DNA from: Membranipora membranacea
Taxonomy: Eukaryota; Bryozoa; Gymnolaemata; Cheilostomatida; Membraniporidae
NCBI GenBank assembly: GCA_914767715.1
Contig: OU612075.1
Span: forward strand, 20,460,001-20,524,000
Reading direction: 5' to 3'
DNA length: 64,000 nucleotides
A program made the position numbers and the translations under genes. This document shows positions 51,981 through 64,000 of this stretch, piece by piece; positions within the stretch are counted from its first letter, which is position 1; the number at the start of each line of letters is the position of its first letter. The notes under the pieces were generated by a model. That model was not told the DNA's origin. It made no database searches and was given only the letters and a program-made list of their open reading frames with translations.

Positions 51981-54900
51981 GTTTTACTCTTTAAATCAAC
52001 TTGTGTAAAGCGGATTTTCCAGGATAGAAGTTATGCCCTATCCCTCATGTAGAAGGATAAACTTCACATGCAACAATCATTATGAAGTTCAAATAAAATT
52101 TCAACCTGCTACAAAAACAGTGTTTCATAGTTGGAAGAGGTCTTCCAGCTCCTATAACTGAATGGTTATGTTTTGGGTGTTCCAACAGCTGTGATAAGGT
52201 TCTGTGGAACTGGTTATGACTATTTTGGAATCCAATTCTGAATGATGGCATCCTGATGACCAGATTATATAACATATAATAGGACTCCTTCATTTCTCAA
52301 TGATTTGATGCATGAATCTCAATAGTTGTGGGTCTGTCATTTTGTCTTGTGTAACATAGAGCTAGATGAAAGTGTATGAATTTGTTGGCTAGTTGCAATA
52401 TGTGTGCTAGTTCGGCACTTTCCTCAACCCTTAGATGTAACAAGGGTGAAGTCTGTCCATTCCAGTACCCGTAGATGTGTGCTGTGTGTAAACATAAGTA
52501 AAACGATCACCTGTTGATTGCTGTCATTGTTTATACCCCATGTTACCTTTCCTCTCGACAGGCACGCGTTCTCTAGTGATGATAGTGATGAGGAGGATGA
52601 TGACGATGATAACGAGGAGTCACAACTCCAAGTGGAATTCTTCTCATTCAAGACTATGTACCACCTGGTCAGTGATTTAAACAAAGCTACATATATTTAT
52701 GACCAATATATATCGTTGTCACTTGATGTTACCCTTATTGATGGTTAACTCAATACCTCTCATCACAAATGTTATTATTAGCAGAGCAATAACTTGCTTC
52801 CTCTTTACCCATCCTGATTTTATGATATTCAGGTATTTCTGTTGATGTCATGCTGTGGTACAGCATTCTATGGATATTTCTTTGCCTTCCATCTCCTGCA
52901 TATAACAGAGAATAATCAGCTCCTGAAGAGAGTGATATTAGCTGTGACGAGGAATGGTAAGTAGTTTGCTGTCTCTGGTTACTGGTCTTAATACTTTTAT
53001 CAATATAAGCTCTACCATATTCTGAGAAGTAACATCGTCTTCCACATTTAAGTTATGTGAATTTGCAGAATGTCCGGCGTTTAAGGGCAAGGAAACACAA
53101 AGTAATATTGAATTATATTTAGATCAAAACTTTTATTGAGTTACACTGCTGGTTATGTAAGTGTAAATGCGGTCTCCCTTCACATAATTTCTGTACGCTT
53201 CTATTCCGCAGGTCTCTCTCTGTTGTGGGTTTTCATCCTCGGACTAGTCTTCCTCTACATATATGCACTGATAGGATTCGCGTTCTTTCGTGATTTACAC
53301 GATGATGGACTGGGCATGTACTGTAATGAGATGTACGAATGCTTCATCAACATGGTACACAAAGGAATGATACTCAGTACGCTGGAGGTGAGTTTGATTT
53401 TTACAAAACACTCTAAGGCTACAAGTAAACAATTCAATTTTTAGTGCAAATGTTGTTGACAGGCTGGAATTTTTGAGGAAACTGAAAAGAAGAAAATGTG
53501 TTGACAAATCTGTTACTTAAACACTATAAAGCTGAAACATATTTATCATTTGAGTGGTCTGTATCACAGATGGTGTGTTTCATTCGATCACTTCCCTCGG
53601 TCTAAGCAAAGTCCAATATGATCCAATTTGTCTGCATTCGGGGTTGCTCCTCCTTTTTCTGCCAGTAGAATTCTGACAAAATAGAGGAAAACTTAATCTT
53701 GGTCTACCTTATGATACTAGATATCCCCCTTATCCTTGGGTAGCCACCTTGATAATTCCGACACATTATTTTCAGGTATTTTGGGAGAGTGACGTCAGCA
53801 GTAAGAACTATGCCTGGCATCTGGGGAAGTTTGTATATGATTTCTCCTTCTTCATTATAGTGACTACCATCGGTCTGAACATCATCTTCGGTATCATCGT
53901 CGACACATTCTCTGAGCTGAGAGATAGGTAAGGACAGCGATCAATTATATCTATATCACTCTCAACAACCTTGCGGTTTGTTTGAACGCTCAAACTGTGT
54001 TGGTATAGCTGGTAGCAGCATTCATTCATCAACCACTTGTTGAAAATGGTAGATAATGGAATACTACTATCAGCTTTCCCGGCACAGCGTGAGCGCTTAA
54101 AATACTATGCAGGGGAATAAAAGTGAGCCTCTCTCATAAAATGCTTCAGAAGATAAATGTCTATTTTCACACAGGTTATGGCTGGTTGTGAGACAAAGTC
54201 TTCTCTTTTTTCTACTCAGGGCTCCACCCTCCCTGGTCTACCCAGACTAAATATTAAAGCTGTGTGATCATTCTTTCTTTTAGTAAGTGGCAGATTGACC
54301 AGGATATGAGGAATTCGTGTTTTATATGCAGCCGAGAGAGTTATGACTTTGAACATCACCCTGGAGTAAGTTCATTTTGAGTCACTCATTATTTTTTAGT
54401 TGGGTTCAATATTAGTTAAGAGAAAGTTTGGCGTAAAATTTATTACAAGTTTTGCTGGTCTAAGAAAATGAGTTTTAATTTAATGGTTTTCTGCTGGCCT
54501 GATGCTTTGGTCATGTTAGATTGATCAATGAACAGATAAAGCAATGAATCCAGTTGGTCTAGAAGATTTTATCGTGTTTTTGCCAATAACTGAAGACATA
54601 CTTTCAAAAATTTCTTTATTTGGAGCCGTATATTGCTGGGCGATGTAATTGAGCTGATATTTTCTGATCCACATGTGTACATGGAAGTGGTTTCTCTCAA
54701 TGTAAATTGAAAGTTTATTCATGGTAGATCTCTCACCGTGCTGTCATGTGATTAGGACTTGGCTAGAGCCAGTATTAAACTGAGCAAGGCATTGTATGAT
54801 GTATAAATTATATCTGTTATTGATTAAACTGTGATTCTAAATGAACAGCTAAACCCTGTAACAGCGGCGGCTGCGGGCAATTTAAGCGATCCAGATTGTT

Positions 54901-55724
54901 TCTCATTGCCTATAAGTATGTGTTTTGTATTACCAGGGTTTTGAGAATCACGTCAAACAGGAGCACTGTCAGTGGGCCTATCTATTCTTCTTCATACATC
55001 TGCGGAATACTCGTATCAATGATTACTCAGCCATAGAACTCTATGTGCATAGACAACTGATTAAAGATAATATTAACTTCTTTCCTCTTAATCGGGCAAT
55101 GAGTTTAGAGGTGAGTTATAACTCAATGATGTTTTATCACAAGGGAACCAGTCTTCATATCGGCAGCATCAGATATAGGCTATACCTGTCACAAAAGCCT
55201 GAATTTGAATCATGAATATTACGCAAATACTGTGAAGGAACGTTTTCGACATTTTGATATCATGTACCGGTGATTGCAAATTGTGTTGCCTACAAAATTA
55301 TTAGCAATCTGCTGTGAGTGAAATATATTATTGAAGCTATATATCCTTGTTTAAATGATTTAGGTTTTTCCCACAGTGCCCAACCCTATAATAATAAGAA
55401 ATGTAGAAAGGTTGTCTTCCCATTATCTCACCTATTTATCCCTTGTAGGATGAAGAGGATTCCAATGAAGCAAAGATAGACACGCTGATTCACAGTGTCA
55501 CCTTTATTGTCAAGAAAATGAAGGAGCAAGAGACTCTGAAATTCTACGAGGAAGAGCAACAGAAGCAGCAGGAGTGGATCCAAAAGAATGTCAAGGCAGC
55601 CAAGTAGATGAACTGAGATGTCTCCGTATGGACACGATAGACCACTGGGACTGTTTTAATGTTTTTGTGCCCCTCATCTATGCATAATTTGTTGCCGGTG
55701 AATCAGAAGTTGGTAATAAATAAC

Positions 55725-57311
55725 GGAAACAATTTGAGATTAACAATAAGAGAGTGATAAGTTTCCTGATTACGTTATGCTTGCTTATTGTCGTTGATTC
55801 CTTTTTAGTTACAGATTTATCGATTACCAACTTTGTGCTACTAGAAAAGTATTACTATTGGTCTTTATTTTGTGATAAAATATGTAGCTTGAAGCTCAAT
55901 GTGGAGCTCCGGGTGGAGCCTCTGTATTTTTTTTTATTATTTTACTACTAAAAACCAGGCTTTCTCTTAACTTTTATGGTCTTCCTTATTATAATAACTT
56001 AAATTGAGATTTTGCCAACATTTTCATTCCTGTTGCAGTCATATTGCTGCGCTCCGTAGATTGATAAACAACTTCCTAATGAACTCATGTATTTATATTT
56101 TTAATCTTTATGATGACCGCTGCACACGCTTTATTGCTCCCACCACTTTGTGCTTCGTTTGTGATTAATTTTAGTAGTGAATGATTTTTCGGCCCAACCT
56201 ATTTTCAGTTATTGTTATTTATATTGTATTTTCATTGTTTAAATTTCATTTGAATAAAAAATTGATAAAGTTATTTGACTGTGTTCATGAGTTATTATAG
56301 TGTGTACAAAAGTTAGGGATTTAATGTGTTCTCAAAGAATGTGCCCACAACTCCCATTTGATTGTATGAATGATTTGACAAAACTCATTAATCATAGCCA
56401 TAGTCTTTTTTATCTTTGATGAATGTGCAGACTTAAAACCCAGGTAGCTAGAATTCTGACATGGAAGCGAAGAATATTTACTAGAATCGAAAAGTAAAAA
56501 GAGTTAGATCGTACATGAATTATTTTAAGATTCTTTAGTTGATCATACAAAATCTCATTTCATCCCAGTTCTAATACAACTGAATGTGCTTGTGAGGGAT
56601 ATAGATCCATTCAAGATATTAGTAAAGTCTACCACCTGACAATTTATTCAAACACAAACACAAAATGGGGGCAACTCTTGATACAACCCCATTGATTTGC
56701 TTTTTCTTTTTTTCACATTAAAAACACAGATAGTCTCAGTAAACACACTTTTTTATCACAGTGAAATATTATGACCACTGACAGTGAATGGGTAACGAAA
56801 ACATGAAATGTGATGCGCTATATGAAAAAGGGGATTGTACCCACATGGTTGGTGAATAACTGGCCGGTGTTTCACCTAATCCTATTTCAATACTGTAAAA
56901 TATTTGATTCAATCATTCCTGTATTAGAAATAAGATTAAACAAAAGTGTAAAAACAAGAGAAAATCAAATTGACACACATCTCGCAGAAACATAAAAAAT
57001 TGGTTAGGTAGGATTGCCTCCATATTTTTAAATTATATTTCACCATTTCTTTTGCCTCTCTTCAGGATAAAACTGCTCAACAATCACAAATTTTCATATT
57101 GTTCTTCATAATAAAGGTTTCAGATTCTTCCTTATTCTCTTCTTATACTACATGGAAAGTATGTATTGTATATAATTTTATAGTTCTTCTAAATTCCTCA
57201 TCAAATTTAATTTAATGTTACATACATGGGCCTAATAATTCAAGTTGGTCAATCAGATTTTCTGTTTAACATTGGCGTCATTGAGTTGAGCAGCTGCCTT
57301 TGCTACTGTTG
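55725..57311. other. Intergenic gap between convergent genes, unit B
   Basis: Homologue of 17700-19265 with small indels; no exon recognised. AATAAA at 55715-55720 is the channel copy's candidate poly(A) signal. Confidence 0.5.
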
Positions 57312-60300
57312 CTAAGGCCTCTCTCCTTTCGTGTAGCCCTCTTCCTCCATAAGATCTAGGATTTTTTTATTTAGAATTTCGAGTTCTGAGTGAGTAATGT
57401 TATAGTCAGTGCAGAAGGCATAAACCAGCTAAAAATAAATAAAGATCATAAATGTGTTGCAGACAAATTATAGCGAAAATTTACCGTTATGTCTCAAACA
57501 GTAAATTCAACTTGTTCTATTGCTGGTTGTAAGCTAATGTGATTGATTCTTTGATTGTCTTTTTGTACATCTTCATAACCAGTCAAAGCAATGTCTCTCC
57601 GGCCGCTTTCACTTAGTGGCTTAGTTATGGTGTAAGATTTTGAATTGATAGCCACATTGGTGTGCTGAAGATTAAGTTATGGGTGCACATTAGGCACTTG
57701 CTGTTATAATTGAGCTGATTGAGATTTAACCTTATCTCAAAGGCCTCTTTTTGTTTGTTCAGAAAAAAAACGGGGCCTTTGAGATAAGGCTAGGATTACC
57801 TGATCATAGACCTTTGTCCATCGTTTAACAAAAAGGCGAAATTAATCTATGGATCTCACAGGGATCTCTTCATCCTAGTACATTCGATGATATTCTGTGT
57901 ACAGATAAGTTTTGTGTTATATTCCCCAAAATTTTGAAAGGTGATTGTCCACTCAATATTGAAACAATAGATAATAGTGCTGATGCTTCTATAAAAGTCA
58001 GCTTTCTTCTGGGTTTAGCAAGTAAAACTATGTAAGTTATGTAACGGTGAAAGTGTGAAAGGATAACCCTTCTACCCCCATCCCTGCATTATTGACCAAC
58101 TTACTTTGATATGGTATGCAACAGGTTTTATGGCATCCGCAAAGAATCCTTTCGGGTGGAGCTCGTAAGATTTTTTGAAGAATCTGAAATGTACAAAGTA
58201 AGATTTTTCACATAACATAAAATAAGGAATGACCTTGCAGTTAATTGAATGGTTAGATCACTGATATTGCAGATGAAATAGCTGTAGTGAATTCCGGCAA
58301 TGATATCATTGAATTGATACATATTAGTACTATATAGAAATTTTCATCTCTAGCAAAAATTATTTCTATACCTGATTCTTTTCCATGGCTCAGTTCCCTT
58401 TCTTCCATAATGCATCTGCACCTCTCGCAATTTTACTTCATGTTCAGGTCGTAGCACATTTTTGTTGTCCGGACCATGAGATTCAAGACGAAGCCGATCA
58501 GTAAGTCTTTTGCTTAGATAACGGAGACCTTAAAAAATCAGCTTTTGTAGTTTATTTTCAATGTCTGATTTCAAAATCTAAAAGATTTATATTCAAATAG
58601 ATCTTGCCTGCCTATTTATAGACAGCTAGTAAGGCCAAGTATAGCTATCGATACAAATATTGCTGTGGCAAACAGCTATTCAATTGATATTTAGGCCAAT
58701 GCAGGGGAAGTTTTGCATTGAGCAGTTTATAATTATGTATGTATATCTGCACTTAGGGTAAGAGATTGCTGCTGTGATAGTTTATTTTGAGGTAAACACT
58801 CTGTACAAGTGCACTCAAATTCTAAGCTTTCAATACGCCACTACAAAACCATATAATATATTTATATATATTTCGAAGCAAATGTCAAATTCATGTCAGA
58901 ATGTTGTTATGTTTTAAAAAACAGTTTCAAAATGGCTTTCTGTTTTTTACTGAACCAAAGTAATCCATTCAGACTTCATTGTCAAAATAAACAAAACAGA
59001 CCGGTGCTTCTCAGTGGTAGTTAAGTTGTGGAAAGTTTTCAGGGTGTTATCAATCCTCCAATTTGTTCAGTGCTCAGTTTATAGCGAAATTATAAACATA
59101 AGATATACTTTTGTGTTTATCTCACTAAGAGGAGATAAGATCAATGTTACCTCTGGTAGATGGCTGATTAACTGATTGGGCAGCTTCATCTCTCTCTGTG
59201 TTATTGGGTTCATCTTCATCATCTTCGTCATCTGAACTCTCAAGTTCAGATGGTGGGTGATCTTCTGACGGAGAGGAATGATTTGTATCCATATTATCTA
59301 ATCCATCTTCACCTTCATCTGGATGATGGTGTGCCACACCACTAAGAGGTGGTGAACCGTCTGTATCACTGCATTGCCGGGCTCTTTCCGCGGTGCTTCC
59401 ATCATTTTGATCATTTTCATTTGCAGAAGATCTTTCACTTGAATTGCCCTGTGTATAAATAAAGTATAGTATAGTTAAGTAAAAATAAATATGCTCAAAA
59501 TTTGTTAGAGAGGGATCATATTATACATGTGTTTTGATTCATCCTAGACCATTGGAAGTCACAGATGAAAACAAAATTTTTCTAGTCTAAAGCTTCCAAG
59601 AGTAGAGAAGTATGCAAATTTGAAATATTACTTTATTACTTTATCTTAGCGATCCTTCTTCATTTTCTGAGGTCTCTCTAGCAATAGAATTGAGTCATGT
59701 GCTGCTTCATTGAATAAATACTATATTATTATTATTATATATTATTGTATAAAAATAAGTAGCCTACCACATAATTTACAATAGTTTGTTGACTTTGCAG
59801 GCCCTTAAAATCATAATCCCATCTTTGGCACTTTGATCGATTGTATGATTACTGACTCATTACATTAGTGAGCAATAAAAATGATTGTAAAAATTAAAAA
59901 TTGTCAGTTTCTGGCTTGGTTGGTGTAAAAAGAGGAAAAAAATAGATAAAACATAAAAAATATTACTACTGGCTAAAAAAGAATACTATTCAGTTTCCGC
60001 GCACAGCATGCATGAAAACAGTTTGACCTGAGATTGACACGGGATTTGATAGTCTTATATCGACCTGATGGTAGCTGGTCGAACGTGAAAACAGGGTTAT
60101 CTTGGTCTGACGCCACAAGTCGTAGGCATCTGGTTTTCATCACACTGTTATATACGGTATTGATAGGGTCAAACTCACAGTCACCAAGGTATCCTGCTAG
60201 ATTGATCACCTTGTCAATGGCCTTCTTGGAAGTAGCTGATAGGTGGCCATATACCGTGGAGAGATGATAGAGAAAAACACATTCAATAAATGTGGTGTAG

Positions 60301-63300
60301 CACTGTATACGTAGAGGGACTGATATGTGCATAGCATACAGTTTTTTAATTATATACAGTCTCTTGCGGGCTTTTTTCGTCATTTCTACTGTGTTTTCAT
60401 TAAACTTCAGTTTCTGATCTAACGCAGTGCCCAGGTATTTAAAACTCTCCGCCTGCTCTATATCACTACCATTGATGTTAAGGTTACAGTGAACAGGGTT
60501 AATATTACACAACATCAGTTCTTTAGTTTTGGATACATTCAAAATAAGGTCATTATCAGTACACCAACCAGCCAGTTCAGTAGCAGCATGAGACATATTT
60601 GATATATCACCATTTGACAAAAGTTCAATCAGCACAGTATCATAAGCATATTTAATGAGATGAAAATTACCATGTATAGATTTAGGCATATGCTGTACAT
60701 AGACGGAAAACAGTAAAGGGCTCATAACACAACCTTCGGGGGTCCCTACAGAGGTACTGAGCGCTGGAGATAGACTGAGTTCTGTGCGTACCTTCTGTGA
60801 GCGGTTTTTCATAAAGTCATATACCAGATTGACTATAGCTGGATTGAGACTAGTGGTGGTAAGCTGGTTGATGAGAGTTGTCGGGCTGATGGTATTAAAT
60901 GCACTGGAGTAGTCTATTACGAGGCATCTAGCATGATTCTTTGCGTCATCATCTAGATGTTGAGAGACAATGTCAAGGAGGTAAGCTACAGCGTCTTCAG
61001 TTGCGCGATTCTGTTGGTATGCAAACTGAGTGCTATCAGTCAGGTGAGGCTTTAGGAATTTTAGCAGCAGTCTCTCAAATTTTACAGAGCTCAGCTAAAA
61101 CACGGCCGCCATGTTTCGGAACCAATTATCAGAATTGTGAAAGCACAACTCCAAGTCATACCTATGTTTTGAAATAACTATGACTTAGTTTTTGATGTGT
61201 ATTCAATACACATGGTAATATAAACATCAAAATTTTAGTTGTCAGAGTTGCTCAATGGGTCATTCTAATGCAAAATAGATTGAAGCATTCAGAATAACAT
61301 CAATTTAACGGCTTTTGTGCCCTTCTTGTTTTGCTGTGAAAAGGATAACAAATGTAAGTCAAATGGAAATGGGCAGTAGTAACTCTTTGTGTAAGCCTCA
61401 CAGGGACCAAATTTGAGGTTTATTTTGCATGAGGAGAGTGGAGATACATGACTGAATTCTTTACCGTCATTCTTACCTGCTCAGATTTCTTGAGGATGGC
61501 TGCTAACTTCCATAGCTGTCTTTCATCAATTTGCTTCAACAGTTTCTGTGCATCAATTATGCCATCCTCTTTACTTTCCATGTTAGAAATCTGTGTGTGA
61601 AAAATGCAGATAACAATACATTTCCCCCAAAATCCAGATTATAATGTTTGAAAAAAAAAATTCTGAAATTTCAAATTCAAAGTTTTTTTCCCAAACATAT
61701 GATGAAACCCAACACAACAATCCGGCAGTGATTAACAGTTATTGGCTTTTATGGATTGGATGTTTTAAATGATTTTGATCTTCATCACTGAAAAAATTTC
61801 AAAATATAAGTCAGGTTGACAGCCAATCAGACATTACAAAATATCTGAAAATTAAGGTTATTTCAATCACCATCACTATACCTGGGTCACAATGCGATCA
61901 TCGAGCCCTGTAAATGCAAGAACAGCTCCCTTCCCTCGGCCAAGCATTCTGGTGAGAGTTGTCTTCTGTTGGGAGAATTTCATGTTTCCTTTTCTACCAA
62001 GTGCACTCCCCAGCGCTTCCGAATTCATGAAGTCTATAGCTTGTACAACAGGATGCTTATATGCTGCAGAATAAAGTCATATTCAAAAAGCACAACATAA
62101 TCAACTATGATCAACTATGAGAAGAAATTTCAATTTCAACTTCAAAGTTCTTTTCCCGGTGCAGACAATCATTCCTGATTTTAACAGGCACGCCATTCAC
62201 CCACTCGCATGCAGAAAAATACTCCTTCTGCCTCTTCGAGCGCCTGTACTAAAGACCGCAATCAAACTAAGACAAAAATTTTCATTTAGTTTTGCAAAAA
62301 GTTGAAGCAGCCTAAGAAGATATCACTAATGTGGACCCATGGATGTGAAACTATATGCATGTGGAGAAATAGTATTAAGGCACAATATGATGACAGTGTG
62401 AGTAATTGAAGAGACCTGGGGCATAACAATGTCATGATCAGGTTTGTTTGTCATACCTTTTCTGTGTAGCTCATAACGCGTAGTGAACATGTTGACAACC
62501 TCAGCTCTCTCCTTGTCTCTTACGCACAGCCTCATCTTTTTGGGTGTAGTCTGATCTGTGCTCGCCTGACCCTCAGCTGGATGTTCTCTCTTTTGATTTG
62601 CTGGAGGATTTTGGTTGCTAATAGCACAAACTGGAGGCTCATCCTCTTCAAGTACACGCATATGGTGCATGAACCTCTCTGGTATAAAAGCATTCTTGAG
62701 ACCTAACAAGTCAAAAACAATCAGTTTGAAAGCTAGAAAAGACCAATAAACTCAGCATGCAATGAGAAAAATTCTATGCTGCCTTGATTTATCACAATCG
62801 GGAAGGACTTCTTAGACACATTTTCATCTGTTCAAAGTAACTTATTCAGAGTTAACTGCATTACCAAGGTGGTGACAGTCCCTCATGTAGTAATCCCAAC
62901 GATCAACATCCAGACCTGTCCAACCGTCCCGCACAATGTCAATAAGAAACTCCTTCTCATCTCCCCTTCCATGAGGATAATTCTACAATACCAGCCTTAG
63001 AAATAATATTTTTTGTTGACATGCCAATCGGTAAGAGAAAAATAAGCATATTTAGGGAAGCTTATGACAATAACCGATGAGATCGATTGCTGTGACTATA
63101 ATGCTGCAATGGTTGAGGCAAATTTCCTACATTGTATGTAATATATTCCAGCTTAGGCCAAAGGAAGCTGAAGCTAACTATTTAGCTAACTTTATTCTGG
63201 TCATGATTCTAGTTAGCGCTCACCTGTGAATCCTCTCCATCTACTATGTTCAGAATGAAGTTTCTATCCTCCAAAGACAGGCCCCACTCTTTATAAAAGC

Positions 63301-63484
63301 ACTTTCTAACAGTTTCGTTATTTTTAAGAATGTAACGTATTATGACATTCGAATATGACTCATGTCTCCAGTTTAATGACGTTTGGGAGGTTGAAGAGGA
63401 AGTCTGAGGCAGTTCTTTGATCACACCCTTGTCAAACGAGTGTGAGAAGGGTCCATGACCAAGATCATGGCAAAGAGCAGCTAT
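57312..63484 (-). CDS. SAMHD1: SAMHD1-like HD-domain dNTPase, unit B (exons 4-12; 5' end beyond window)
   Basis: Exons in coding order: 63484-63224, 62982-62865, 62702-62457, 62063-61882, 61590-61477, 59448-59151, 58528-58372, 58183-58105, 57428-57312 (stop TAG). These encode 523 residues with no stop or frameshift. [16 protein letters not shown] and LDVDRWDYY are intact, so the visible catalytic residues are those of an active enzyme. Exons 4-6 differ from unit A by about three residues in all. Exons 7-10 and 12 differ strongly: exon 8 at about 10 of 38 residues, exon 12 at 8 of 38. Exon 10 is 21 bp longer (extra residues around LESHGPDNK), and exon 9 has three extra bases. The basic PKRAR of unit A reads AERAR here. 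Exons 1-3 should lie to the right of the window. Confidence 0.88.
57730..57789. repeat. 16-bp-stem inverted repeat in SAMHD1-like intron, unit B
   Basis: Same stem, unchanged. Confidence 0.7.
59973..61095 (-). pseudogene. 5'-truncated L2/CR1-type LINE ORF2 (RT domain to C-terminus), only in unit B
   Basis: One open frame runs leftward from about 61094 to the stop at 59973. It holds RT block FAYQQNRATEDAV, motif A region VIDYSSAFNTIS, GTPEGCVMSPLLFSVY, the catalytic box as YAYD, NVSKTKELM, FKYLG and a C-terminal LPSGRYKTIKSR...RKLNSI. Motif A already has the weak IDYSSAFN form. The catalytic YADD is changed to YAYD, so the enzyme should be inactive, and a TAG lies just upstream at about 61095. 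Endonuclease and 5' parts are missing. It lies in the SAMHD1-like intron between exons 8 and 9, in the same orientation as the gene. Confidence 0.85.
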
Positions 63485-64000
63485 CTGCAAGAAGAGGTAA
63501 TTATAGCATTAGTAGGCCAATTGCCTTTCAGTCAACATATAAAAAGACCCCAACTTAGTTTTCCACTCATGCCTAGAATGACTTGCATTGGTTAAATTTG
63601 GCTTTAGTGTCCTGTGTCGGTTTAATATCAGTCTATGTTGATACCATTAAAATGGTCATATCCCTTAGGTACAAAGAATATGAGTGGTGTGGAGTTTTTT
63701 GTTCATTGTTATCAGGAATTTATCTACCCAATTATTTGATATCTGGTAGGTAACATCCAGATAACACCAATCAATTACCAAAGGAAAAGCCGAGTTGTCC
63801 TTCCGGGGGACAACTCTTATATCCTTATCTCGATTTAGAGCTGCGCAAGAGTTGACAAGCTTTGATCTCCATCCCACCCACTCCCCCCCACCCCACCGAA
63901 CAAAGCTTGTCGAGCTAAGTACAACCATAATTAATCAGTTCAAAGTTTGTAGATTGGCTTTGAGATGATCAACACTGGATTCCTCACACAGTTGGTTTGG

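Larger units (their letters stand above)
37475..55607 (+). pseudogene. IP3R/RyR-like channel, unit B: 5'-truncated, multiply disrupted copy
   Basis: Exons 37475-37560, 37879-37983, 38911-38979, 40150-40546 (exons 2 and 4 fused), 40904-40947, 41381-41405, 41664-41900, 42244-42444, 42701-42838, about 43184-43294 (remnant), 43586-43726, 43992-44141, 44618-44800, 45176-45196, 45977-46042, 47479-47656, 47847-47855, 48724-48869, 49147-49316, 49539-49675, 50599-50787, 52562-52667, 52833-52956, 53212-53387, 53776-53927, 54284-54365, 54937-55110, 55449-55607. Lesions relative to unit A: a deletion of about 630 bp removes part of exon 2, all of exon 3 and the start of exon 4, shifting the frame to a stop at 40324; a TAG also stands in the exon-4 frame just after the junction; 2 extra bases in exon 5 give a TAG; exon 10 has lost its acceptor and 5' half; one base is missing at the end of exon 20. 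The 3' exons are otherwise nearly identical to unit A, so decay is recent. Splicing around every lesion seems unlikely. Confidence 0.8.
38640..64000 (+). repeat. Tandem duplication, unit B
   Basis: Direct-orientation copy of 1 to about 28025. Most of it differs from unit A by only a few percent by eye, with a much more divergent block at about 58440-62455 (unit A about 20390-26225). Both window edges cut the repeated unit, so neither outer border is visible. Confidence 0.92.

Overview
The window looks like nuclear DNA of an animal, probably an invertebrate. It is AT-rich, genes are split by GT-AG introns of about 60 bp to several kb, and one exon is only 9 nt. Transposon remnants (LINE, tRNA-derived SINE, hAT-like and TTAA-flanked foldback elements) are scattered through it. 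I cannot name the species; no bacterial-type operon is present.

Layout: a roughly 38.6 kb segment occurs twice, head to tail. Position 1 corresponds to 38640, and the last base corresponds to about 28025. Each unit holds two convergent genes. On the + strand is the 3' part of a very large intracellular Ca2+-release-channel gene of the IP3 receptor/ryanodine receptor superfamily (unit A 272-17574; unit B about 37475-55607). On the - strand is a SAMHD1-type HD-domain dNTP triphosphohydrolase gene (unit A complete, 12 exons, 19266-29675; unit B exons 4-12, 57312-63484, continuing past the window). The 3' ends of the two genes are about 1.7 kb apart. From 29.7 to about 35.9 kb the sequence is mostly satellite-like repeats. 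The breakpoint of the duplication probably lies there, because there is no room for the N-terminal exons of a full channel before unit B.

The copies have different fates. The unit A channel reads open through all 28 visible exons (1280 aa plus stop). The unit B channel has a deletion fusing two exons, a 2-bp insertion, the loss of half an exon and a 1-bp deletion, so it is a young pseudogene. Both channel copies lack the glycine-rich GGGxGD selectivity filter that defines this superfamily, although S5, S6 and the C-terminal zinc-finger region are well preserved. Both SAMHD1-like copies are open where visible and, on the exons seen, keep the catalytic residues. Their C-terminal exons differ far more in protein sequence than the catalytic exons, and in exon 12 more than the flanking introns do.

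An alternative to true tandem duplication is that two divergent haplotypes were joined in the assembly. I cannot exclude this from sequence alone; read depth and junction-spanning reads would decide it.
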